Assembly: GCF_011603255.1 (NCBI RefSeq)
Contig: NZ_JAANCM010000001.1
Location: 434,001-498,000 of the forward strand
Reading direction: 5' to 3'
DNA length: 64,000 nucleotides
From: Ferranicluibacter rubi
Lineage (GTDB): Bacteria; Pseudomonadota; Alphaproteobacteria; Rhizobiales; Rhizobiaceae
In this document: positions 36,146 through 43,371 of the stretch, piece after piece
Numbering within the stretch: the stretch's first letter is position 1
Layout of the letters: each line of letters starts with the position of its first letter
Program-made: the position numbers and the translations under genes
The notes under the pieces: generated by a model
Told to the model about the DNA's origin: nothing
The model's database searches: none
Seen by the model: the letters and a program-made list of their open reading frames with translations, nothing else

Positions 36146-37207
36146 TTAGGCCTTGTTGCGCAGCCTGTCGGCGAGGTTCAGTTCCTTCACGTCATGCTGC
36201 AGCACCAGCCCCTGAAGCACCGGGTGCTCCCAGATGGTTTCGCCCGGACGGGCTTCAAGCGGTGCGACATCGAGCGGAAAGGCTGCGATCAACGCTTCCG
36301 CATCGAACGCCTTCGGCGTCCAGGCGCGGTCGATGGCGGAGATGAGATCGTCCCAATCGGTCAGTTCCGTGCGGGGCAAAGCATAGACGGGCAGTTCGGT
36401 GAGGCCGAGACCGCGGTAGAGATCGATAACCCGGGGATCGAGGTCGCAGGTCTCGTCGAGCTTTCGCATGTGCAGCCCGTTCACCGGACCATGCGTAGCA
36501 AAATGCAGACAGGGAATATTGTAGCTTTCGGCAAATACCATGCCGTGCAGGCTGGTGGAGACGATGCGTTCGCAGGCGAGGATCTCGTCGATCCGGGCTT
36601 TCATGTCGTCCATACCGATGGGCGTGACCGTGTTGATCAGGCGGACATGCGGAGCGAACGCCTCCGGTATTTTGTAACGCAGCAGCGTTTCCTTCAGGTG
36701 TGCTTCCGGATCGCGATCGGCCAGTTCCGACAGGTGGACGATGACGCCGAGCTTCCAGGTCTTTTCGACCGGTGGCGCATAGAACCGCGGCAGCAGCCAG
36801 ACGGGATCGCCATAGATGCCGACCGTGCCTTCCGCCGAGCCGGTGATCAGCGCCTCCGACAGGGGCCCCCGCGTTGCCGTGACGTGAAACGTTGAGTCTT
36901 CGGAAGGCGCGAACGGGATCAACTCCTCCTTTGCCGCCGATGGATTGGTCCAGCGCGAGGACCCCGTACCCCAGAACCAGACCTCACCGCCGGAAACGCC
37001 ATGCGCGATGGTGCCGACGCAGGCCATGCGCATCGTCTTGGAGCGGGAGGGAACCCGATGAACCGGCTTTCCGCTGAGGAGCGCCACCATGACCGGGCTC
37101 AGGGCATCGCCGATATTCAGGTAATCCATGGCCATCGTCGATCCCGCCCAGGAGAGCGGCACGGAGCCTGTCTTGCGGACCTGCTCGGCGAGCCTGTTCA
37201 TCTTCAT
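36146..37207 (-). CDS. Polysaccharide pyruvyl transferase family protein (copy 3)
   Basis: A 353-residue PF04230 member: YLNIGDALSPVMVALLSGKP, IYGDPVWLLPRFYAPPVEK and CERIVSTSLHGMVFAESYNIP. It is oriented opposite to the adjacent rightward capsule operon and converges with it, about 5.6 kb from copies 1 and 2. The start at 37207 is preceded by GGAAGG. The spread of three copies over the locus suggests duplication followed by divergence, perhaps with different acceptor sugars. Confidence 0.85.
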   Translation of the reverse strand: MKMNRLAEQVRKTGSVPLSWAGSTMAMDYLNIGDALSPVMVALLSGKPVHRVPSRSKTMRMACVGTIAHGVSGGEVWFWGTGSSRWTNPSAAKEELIPFAPSEDSTFHVTATRGPLSEALITGSAEGTVGIYGDPVWLLPRFYAPPVEKTWKLGVIVHLSELADRDPEAHLKETLLRYKIPEAFAPHVRLINTVTPIGMDDMKARIDEILACERIVSTSLHGMVFAESYNIPCLHFATHGPVNGLHMRKLDETCDLDPRVIDLYRGLGLTELPVYALPRTELTDWDDLISAIDRAWTPKAFDAEALIAAFPLDVAPLEARPGETIWEHPVLQGLVLQHDVKELNLADRLRNKA

Positions 37208-37328
37208 CTATCGACCTTCCCTGTTCCGAGCCCCGAGGGCGCGGCGGATCATACGTAAGTCATAAGGCAGAAATCGGAAGGCTGGCTGCGGATGCAGGCA
37301 CCTTTCCCGCTTGCCTTCTGTCTGTCGT

Positions 37329-38549
37329 TCACACGTCCGTTTCCGGCACCGGCATGAGGGTGAAAAGTTCCTGCGCCAGCTTCACGCCGCGCAAGGCATA
37401 GCGGCCGATGGAGACCACCTCCCTGTCGCCGGGTGGCGGTGCCGCGGCCACGAAGGGCGAGGACATGACGACCGTGCGATCGACGAAACGGCAGAGCGAG
37501 GCGATGCGGCTGACCTCGTTGACGGCGGGTCCGATGACCGTGAAATCGAGGCGATCGGCGCTGCCGATATTGCCATAGAAGACGTCCCCGATATGCAGCC
37601 CGAGATAGACTTCGGTGGTCGGGCGGCCTTCCATGGCGCGGCGTGCGTTGAGATCGGCAAGCTTGCCCCGCAGGCGCCGTTCGGCGTCCAGCGCCCGACG
37701 ACAGGCATCTTCCCGCTCTTCCGCCTTGAAGATCGCGAGCGTGCCGTCGCCGATCAGCTTTAGCACATTGCCCCCGGCCTCGTGGATGGAGGTGATGACC
37801 GCATCGGCGTAATCGTTGAGGAACGGAATAATCTCGTCCGGGGCGAGGCTTTCGGTGATGCGGGTGTAGTTCTGCAGGTCGGAAAACCAGAGCACTGCCG
37901 AAATCCGCTCGGCCTTGCCCCGGGTGATGCGCCCCTCGAGCACGTGGCTTGCGGCGTCTTCGCCGAGATAGACTTCGGCAATCGTCCGCGTGACGCGGCT
38001 GAGCGATCCTGCCTTGATGGCAAGGGCGAGGACGGGCACCAGTGAGCGCAGTGCATCGACCTCCTGATCCGAAAAACCACCCTCGTCGGCCGTCGTCCAG
38101 TGCGAGTAGAAACAGTCCATATCGCCGATATGGGCGTCCGGCGAGAAGCGGTGGATCATGGCGATATAGTCGCGATGACCGTCCGCCAGCAGCGTGTCCA
38201 GCGCATAGAAATCGGTGGGATCGCCGAAGCCGATCCGGCGGCGCAACTCGTTGCCGTTGGTTTCGCGCAGGTGGTAGAACGGCGAGCGCTTCCAGTTTTC
38301 CTCGGAGACGCCCTCGTTCGTCGGGCCGTATTCGAACATGCCCTTGCCCGGCTCGCGGCTGTCCCACTGGAAGGCGCGCCCTTCATAGACAGGGTGGAGG
38401 GTGTCGATGAGTGCGAGCCCCCTGTCGAGCGGCAGCCCGGCCTCGCGCAGATGCTCGCAGAAGCCACGCATGATCTCCATCTCGTCGGAGCCCTTGAGAC
38501 CCTGCGTCGTCAGCCATGCGGAGATGCGTGCGATTTCGCCTGAGTCCAT
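37329..38549 (-). CDS. Class III adenylate/guanylate cyclase
   Basis: A 406-residue cytoplasmic cyclase. Residues 1-200 are the alphaproteobacterial N-terminal region seen in many rhizobial cyclases, GAF-like by its position. The C-terminal class III catalytic domain has the first metal Asp in VLWFSDLQNYTRITE, the second in VLKLIGDGTLAIF, and DFTVIGPAVNEVSRI, the conserved dimer-interface region. Rhizobia carry dozens of such cyclases. I use the ATG at 38549 (AGGGAG eight bases upstream) over the GTG at 38558. The role relative to the capsule and apiose neighbours is unknown. Confidence 0.88.
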   Translation of the reverse strand: MDSGEIARISAWLTTQGLKGSDEMEIMRGFCEHLREAGLPLDRGLALIDTLHPVYEGRAFQWDSREPGKGMFEYGPTNEGVSEENWKRSPFYHLRETNGNELRRRIGFGDPTDFYALDTLLADGHRDYIAMIHRFSPDAHIGDMDCFYSHWTTADEGGFSDQEVDALRSLVPVLALAIKAGSLSRVTRTIAEVYLGEDAASHVLEGRITRGKAERISAVLWFSDLQNYTRITESLAPDEIIPFLNDYADAVITSIHEAGGNVLKLIGDGTLAIFKAEEREDACRRALDAERRLRGKLADLNARRAMEGRPTTEVYLGLHIGDVFYGNIGSADRLDFTVIGPAVNEVSRIASLCRFVDRTVVMSSPFVAAAPPPGDREVVSIGRYALRGVKLAQELFTLMPVPETDV

Positions 38550-38724
38550 GTCCGCCACTCCCTGTACCCGTCGTCATGATGCTGCGGTTCCCGGCCCTCG
38601 GCTTCGAAACGGAACGGCAAGAAATTGTTCGAGGGTGTCGGGTTCTACTGCATATTCCGCCAAACCGGAATCGTTTTCAGTCCGATTTCCGAAAGGTCAG
38701 ACGAACATTAAAATGCGTCGGGGT

Positions 38725-39438
38725 TTATGCCTCCTTCGACGTGTAGAGCGCGCGGGAGCGTTCGAGGTGGCGCAGCATGGCCTGCTCCGTGGCATCGGCG
38801 TCGCGGGCGACGATGCAGTCGATGATGGATTGGTGCTCGGAAAGCGTCACGGTTTCCTTGCCGGTCCAGATCAGCATGTGCGTGTGGTAGCCGCGCAACC
38901 AGGCGAGCATAGCTTCGCTGACGGCGATATAGATAGGATTTCCGGAGATGCGGGCGATGCGGGTGTGAAACTCCATGTCGGCGGCGATGAAGGCGGCAGC
39001 ATCGTCCAGTGCCGCCTCCTGCCGAACGAGGATCGCCGCGAGGTCTGCGATATCGGCTTCAGTGGCCTTCACTGCGGCTTCCCGCGCCATGCCCCGCTCG
39101 AAGAAGATACGAGCGCTTTTCAGGTGCTCCAGCGTGTCGGAGGATTTCGCGAGCATCATCTGGGCCGTCGTATCCACCTGACGCAGGATCGACCGGGCCG
39201 TAAGCTCCAGCACCCGGGCGCGTTCTCCATGGGAGATGACGACGAGGCCCATATTGGCCAGTGCCTGCATCGCCTCGCGGATCGCCGGCCGCCCGACGCC
39301 GAAACGCTCCATCAGCTCCCGCTCCGAGGGCATTTCGTCGCCGGGATTAAGTTCGCCGGACGTGATCATCGCCTGCAGGCGGGAAAAGACCTCGTCGGAC
39401 AGTTTTCGGCGCGTGATGGTTTCGGTCGGCTGGCTCAT
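38725..39438 (-). CDS. FadR/GntR-family transcriptional regulator of the apiose-type cluster
   Basis: A 237-residue regulator. The N-terminal GntR winged helix is ITRRKLSDEVFSRLQAMI, then PGDEMPSERELMERFGVGRP and AIREAMQALANMGLVVISHG. The C-terminal FCD domain carries metal-ligand His/Asp candidates in ADMEFHTRIARISGNP and TLSEHQSIIDCI. It is divergent from the RuBisCO-like gene with 217 bases between the starts and is the obvious local regulator. In this family the effector is usually a small organic or sugar acid; an intermediate of the pathway is likely. The start at 39438 fits family length; ATG at 39468 is possible. Confidence 0.9.
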   Translation of the reverse strand: MSQPTETITRRKLSDEVFSRLQAMITSGELNPGDEMPSERELMERFGVGRPAIREAMQALANMGLVVISHGERARVLELTARSILRQVDTTAQMMLAKSSDTLEHLKSARIFFERGMAREAAVKATEADIADLAAILVRQEAALDDAAAFIAADMEFHTRIARISGNPIYIAVSEAMLAWLRGYHTHMLIWTGKETVTLSEHQSIIDCIVARDADATEQAMLRHLERSRALYTSKEA

Positions 39439-39587
39439 GAGGTTCCGGATATTTGTTCGATCCTGCATCTTCGCATGCCGCAACGCGCTTGGAAAAGGGA
39501 AACGCGTCCGCGCCTCGCTTTCTCCCCTGTCGCAACGCCTGCTGCTTCTGCGCATTTTCCGGTCATCGATACTTGCGTCATTGTTAT

Positions 39588-39602
39588 ACTCATTATACCA
39601 GT
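39588..39602. promoter_or_regulatory. Candidate FadR-type operator, copy 1
   Basis: The 15 bases ACTCATTATACCAGT recur identically at 42254-42268. On the minus strand TGGTATAATGA fits five of six fixed positions of the FadR/VanR-type consensus TnGTnnnACnA. Here the box overlaps a -10-like TATACT (39585-39590) upstream of the RuBisCO-like gene, as expected for a repressor site. Confidence 0.6.
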
Positions 39603-39655
39603 TCATCAACGACGATCTGCCGGAGCCGACAGGTCGAGACGGGGAGGAGAAGCCG

Positions 39656-40909
39656 ATGATCACCGTGACCTATCGCATCGAGACGACGGGAAGCGTCGAG
39701 GCCATGGCTGCCAAAATCGCCAGCGACCAGTCTACAGGGACCTTCGTGCCGGTTCCGGGTGAAACGGAAGAACTGAAAGCACGGGTTGCTGCACGGGTGA
39801 TCGCGATCCGGCCGCTTGAGCCCGCGACGACGCCGAGCTGGCCGGAAGCGCCATCGGATCACGGAACCATCCACCGGGCCGATGTGGACATCGCCTTTCC
39901 GCTCGATGCCGTGGGCACGGACCTCTCGGCGCTGATGACGATCGCCATCGGCGGCATCTTCTCCATCAAGGGCATGACGGGGCTTCGTGTCGTGGATCTC
40001 AAGCTGCCACCGGAATATGGTGCCGCCTATCCCGGCCCCCAGTTCGGCCTGCCGGGCAGCCGGCGGCTGACGGGCGTCGAGGGCCGGCCGATCATCGGCA
40101 CGATCGTCAAGCCGGCCCTGGGTTTGAGACCGATGGAAACGGCCGAACTGGTCGGCGAACTGATCGGCTCCGGCGTCGATTTCATCAAGGACGACGAAAA
40201 GCTGATGAGCCCGGCCTATTCGCCGCTGAAGGAGCGCGTCGCCGCCATCATGCCGCTGATCCTCGAGCATGAACAAAAGACCGGCAAGAAGGTGATGTAC
40301 GCCTTCGGCATCTCGCATACGGACCCCGACGAGATGATGCGCAACCACGACATGGTGCTCAGCGCCGGTGGCAATTGCGCCGTCGTCAATATCAACTCGA
40401 TCGGCATGGGCGGCATGGCGTTCCTCCGCAAGCGCTCCGGCCTCGTGCTGCATGCGCATCGCAACGGCTGGGATGTTCTGACCCGGCATCCCGGCATCGG
40501 CTTCGACTTCAAGGTCTGGCAGCAGTTCTGGCGGTTGCTTGGCGTCGATCAGTTCCAGATCAACGGTATCGGCGTAAAATACTGGGAGCCGGACGAGAGC
40601 TTCGTCGAATCCTTCAAGGCCGTGTCCACACCGCTCTTTTCGCCGGCGGATTGCCCGCTTCCGGTTGCCGGATCCGGGCAGTGGGGTGGGCAGGCGCCCG
40701 AAACCTATCGACGCACGGGACGGACGACCGATCTTCTCTACCTCTGCGGCGGCGGCATCGTCAGCCATCCCGGCGGACCGGCCGCGGGCGTGCATGCCGT
40801 GCAGCAGGCCTGGGAGGCCGCCGTTGCCGACATCCCGCTCGAAACCTACGCGCTCGACCACCCTGAGCTTGCTGCATCCTTGAAGACCTTCGGCGGAAAG
40901 GATGCCTGA
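39656..40909 (+). CDS. oiaX: RuBisCO-like protein, probable 3-oxo-isoapionate-4-phosphate transcarboxylase/hydrolase (OiaX)
   Basis: A 417-residue RuBisCO large-subunit homologue. It keeps GTIVKPALGL with the Lys equivalent to Lys175 (K152), and the carbamylation and metal motif IKDDE (K178, D180, E181 equivalent to K201, D203, E204). H268 in LHAHRN matches His294. It lacks the second Lys of KPKxG (A154) and any loop-6 Lys (PVAGSGQWGG), so it is not a carboxylase. Known OiaX enzymes cleave 3-oxo-isoapionate-4-phosphate to 3-phosphoglycerate and glycolate, with a carbamylated Lys. The sugar-acid kinase, dehydrogenase and lactonase genes downstream support this role; the methionine-salvage RLP (MtnW) is less likely since no mtn genes are present. 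The ATG at 39656 gives family length. Confidence 0.85.
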   Translation: MITVTYRIETTGSVEAMAAKIASDQSTGTFVPVPGETEELKARVAARVIAIRPLEPATTPSWPEAPSDHGTIHRADVDIAFPLDAVGTDLSALMTIAIGGIFSIKGMTGLRVVDLKLPPEYGAAYPGPQFGLPGSRRLTGVEGRPIIGTIVKPALGLRPMETAELVGELIGSGVDFIKDDEKLMSPAYSPLKERVAAIMPLILEHEQKTGKKVMYAFGISHTDPDEMMRNHDMVLSAGGNCAVVNINSIGMGGMAFLRKRSGLVLHAHRNGWDVLTRHPGIGFDFKVWQQFWRLLGVDQFQINGIGVKYWEPDESFVESFKAVSTPLFSPADCPLPVAGSGQWGGQAPETYRRTGRTTDLLYLCGGGIVSHPGGPAAGVHAVQQAWEAAVADIPLETYALDHPELAASLKTFGGKDA

Positions 40910-40910
40910 C

Positions 40911-42254
40911 ATGGCAGCGCCCCTGCTTCTCAGCTATTACGGCGATGATTTCACCGGCTCGACCGACGTCATGGAGGCGCTGGCCTCCCATGGCGTGGAG
41001 ACCGTGCTCTTCCTGCGCATTCCCGATGACGCGCTGCTGCAGCGCTTTGCCCATTGCCGCGCCATCGGCCTTGCCGGCACCAGCCGCAGCGAGACGCCGG
41101 CGTGGATGGATGAACACCTGACGCCGATCTTTCAATGGCTGAAAGCGCGGGAAGCGACCGTCTGCCACTACAAGGTTTGCTCGACCTTCGATTCGGCCCC
41201 TGCGGTCGGCAATATCGGCCGGGCGATCGAGATCGGGCTCGATGTCTTCGGACAGGGTCTCGCACCCCTTGTCGTCGGGGCACCGCAGCTCAAGCGCTAC
41301 ACGGCCTTCGGCCATTTGTTCGCCGGCTATCAAGGCGACGTCTATCGTATCGATCGCCATCCCGTCATGAGCCGGCATCCGGTGACACCGATGAACGAGG
41401 CCGATCTTACGCAGCATCTCGGGCACCAGACAGAACTGCCGGTGGCGCTGGCCGATCTCACCATGCTCACGGATGCGCAGATCGATGCGCGCGCCGCAAC
41501 GCTTGCCGGCAAGGGCATTCTGATGCTGGATGTGGACGGACCGGAGACGCAGAAGGCGGCAGGCGCGCAACTTCTCCGGCTTGCCAACCACGGTTCGCGG
41601 TTCATGGCGGGATCGTCGGGCGTCGAATATGCGCTGCTCCAGGCTTGGCGCTCCGCAGGGCTGGTCGAGGGCGCACGGGACTTTCCGTCTCCGGGTAAAG
41701 CAGACCGGATCGCGGTCGTCTCCGGCAGTGTCTCGCCGACCACGGAGCGGCAGATCCGGCAGGCGACCGGGGCGGACGGCTTCGACGGCGTGGCGCTCGA
41801 TCCTCTGGCTCTTCTCGGGGAGGATGGCGAAAGCGTTATCGACCGCGCGATCCGGGAGGCGCAGACGAGCCTTGCCGCCGGCCGCAGCGTCATCCTGCAT
41901 ACCGCGCTTGGTCCGCAGGCCGACCGTGGCGGCGAGATCGACCGGGTGGTGGGCAGCCGGCATCGGCTGGGTCAGATGCTTGGCCGGATTCTTCTACAGT
42001 TGATCGAGAGGGAGGCCCTTGGCCGTGCCGTCATCGCCGGGGGCGACACGTCGAGCCATGCGCTCGGTGCGCTGAAGGTCGATGCCCTCACGACCCTGCT
42101 GCCGCTGCCGGAAACGCCGGGATCGCCGCTTTGCACCGCCCATGGCTTGCATGCCCCGACCAACGGATTGCAGATTGCATTGAAGGGCGGACAGGTGGGA
42201 CGCGATGGCTACTTCGCCCAGATCCGCGACGGACGCGCGACATCGGCTGGTTGA
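40911..42254 (+). CDS. oiaK: Four-carbon acid sugar kinase family protein, probable 3-oxo-isoapionate kinase (OiaK)
   Basis: A 447-residue kinase of the DUF1537 family (N-terminal substrate-binding and C-terminal nucleotide-binding domains). The N-terminus has YYGDDFTGSTDVMEAL with conserved Asp residues; the C-terminus has VIAGGDTSSHALGALKVDAL, the nucleotide-binding GGDTS. Family members phosphorylate threonate, erythronate, and related acids; beside a RuBisCO-like protein they act on 3-oxo-isoapionate. Its start at 40911 is preferred: GGAAAGG (40895-40901) is nine bases upstream, while the overlapping ATG at 40902 abuts it. Confidence 0.85.
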   Translation: MAAPLLLSYYGDDFTGSTDVMEALASHGVETVLFLRIPDDALLQRFAHCRAIGLAGTSRSETPAWMDEHLTPIFQWLKAREATVCHYKVCSTFDSAPAVGNIGRAIEIGLDVFGQGLAPLVVGAPQLKRYTAFGHLFAGYQGDVYRIDRHPVMSRHPVTPMNEADLTQHLGHQTELPVALADLTMLTDAQIDARAATLAGKGILMLDVDGPETQKAAGAQLLRLANHGSRFMAGSSGVEYALLQAWRSAGLVEGARDFPSPGKADRIAVVSGSVSPTTERQIRQATGADGFDGVALDPLALLGEDGESVIDRAIREAQTSLAAGRSVILHTALGPQADRGGEIDRVVGSRHRLGQMLGRILLQLIEREALGRAVIAGGDTSSHALGALKVDALTTLLPLPETPGSPLCTAHGLHAPTNGLQIALKGGQVGRDGYFAQIRDGRATSAG

Positions 42255-42268
42255 CTCATTATACCAGT
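42254..42268. promoter_or_regulatory. Candidate FadR-type operator, copy 2, in a promoter upstream of apsD
   Basis: Second copy of ACTCATTATACCAGT, in the 82-base gap between oiaK and the dehydrogenase gene. It overlaps a -35-like TTGACT (42251-42256); 17 bases on is a -10-like TTACAT (42274-42279). This suggests a second, separately controlled promoter inside the cluster. Confidence 0.55.
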
Positions 42269-42336
42269 CGCCCTTACATAGCCTGACCTGATCGGCTGGG
42301 CTGGACCCTGAACGACACTTTTCAAGGACATTGACC

Positions 42337-43371
42337 ATGCCGAGTTTTCGAGGAGCGCTGATCGGTTGCGGCTTCTTTGCCGTCAACCAGATGCATGCCT
42401 GGCAGGATGTGGAAGACGCCGAGATCGTCGCCATCTGCGACCGCGACCCGGAGCGCCTGCGGATCGTCGGCGACCAGTTCGGGATCGCGCGCCGCTATAG
42501 CGACGCCGCGCAGATGATGGCGGATGGCGGCTTCGATTTCGTCGACATCGCCACCACGGTCAACAGTCACCGCGCGCTGGTGGAGATGGCGGCTTCGCAC
42601 AGCCTGCCGGTCATCTGCCAAAAGCCTTTCGCGCCGACGCTCCGCGATGCCAAAGCCATGGTCGCGGCCTGCGAGGCAGTGGCCGTTCCCCTGATGATCC
42701 ACGAGAATTTCCGCTGGCAGACGCCGATCCAGGCGGTGCGCAAGGCGCTCGAAACGGCCCAGATCGGCACGCCATTCTGGGGCCGCTTCTCGTTCCGCTC
42801 CGGCTATGACGTGTTCTCGGGCCAGCCCTATCTGGCCGAAGGCGCGCGCTTCATCATCGAGGATCTGGGCATCCACACGCTCGACATCGCCCGCTACATT
42901 CTGGGCGACGTCACGACGCTCACTGCCCGCACCAAGCGCGTCAATCCTGCGATCAAGGGCGAGGATGTCGCGACGATCCTGCTCGATCACGAAAACGGCG
43001 CGACCTCGGTCGTCGATGTCAGCTATGCCACCAAGGCCTCCGTCGAGCCTTTCCCGGAGACTCTGATCGAGCTGGATGGGACCGAAGGCTCGTTGCGGCT
43101 GATGCAAGGGTACCGGCTGGAGATCACGAATGCATCCGGCACGGAGATCCACGACGTATCACCGACCCTCCTCCCCTGGGCATCGCGCCCGTGGCACAAT
43201 ATCCAGGAAAGCGTCCTTGCCATCCAGCAGCACTGGACGGAACGACTGGCGAGCGGCGCGGAAACCTCGACGTCCGGAGCCGACAATCTGAAGACCTTCG
43301 CACTGGTGGAAGCGGCCTATGAAAGTGCGGCGACGCTGCAGCCGGTCGCGATCGGGCCGCTGATCGCATGA
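42337..43371 (+). CDS. apsD: Gfo/Idh/MocA-family dehydrogenase, probable D-apiose dehydrogenase (ApsD)
   Basis: A 344-residue NAD(P)-dependent oxidoreductase. Rossmann motif ALIGCGFFAVNQMHAW at the N-terminus, then AICDRDPERL. The usual catalytic EKP is CQKPFAPT here. The second half has the substrate-binding beta-sheet domain with FIIEDLGIHTLDIARYI (conserved Asp/His pair). ApsD oxidises D-apiose to D-apionolactone, the first pathway step; assignment rests on the neighbours. The ATG at 42337 follows AAGGA by nine bases and is better than the TTG at 42331. The stop overlaps the next start (ATGA). Confidence 0.8.
   Translation: MPSFRGALIGCGFFAVNQMHAWQDVEDAEIVAICDRDPERLRIVGDQFGIARRYSDAAQMMADGGFDFVDIATTVNSHRALVEMAASHSLPVICQKPFAPTLRDAKAMVAACEAVAVPLMIHENFRWQTPIQAVRKALETAQIGTPFWGRFSFRSGYDVFSGQPYLAEGARFIIEDLGIHTLDIARYILGDVTTLTARTKRVNPAIKGEDVATILLDHENGATSVVDVSYATKASVEPFPETLIELDGTEGSLRLMQGYRLEITNASGTEIHDVSPTLLPWASRPWHNIQESVLAIQQHWTERLASGAETSTSGADNLKTFALVEAAYESAATLQPVAIGPLIA

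Noticed and set aside
39236-39655. A 140-codon N-terminal extension of the RuBisCO-like protein
   Set aside because: It overlaps the divergent regulator gene and the operator region; the family start is at 39656.
39656-40909. A true CO2-fixing RuBisCO large subunit or MtnW of methionine salvage
   Set aside because: Loop-6 Lys and the second Lys of KPKxG are missing, no small subunit or phosphoribulokinase is present, and no mtn genes are nearby.
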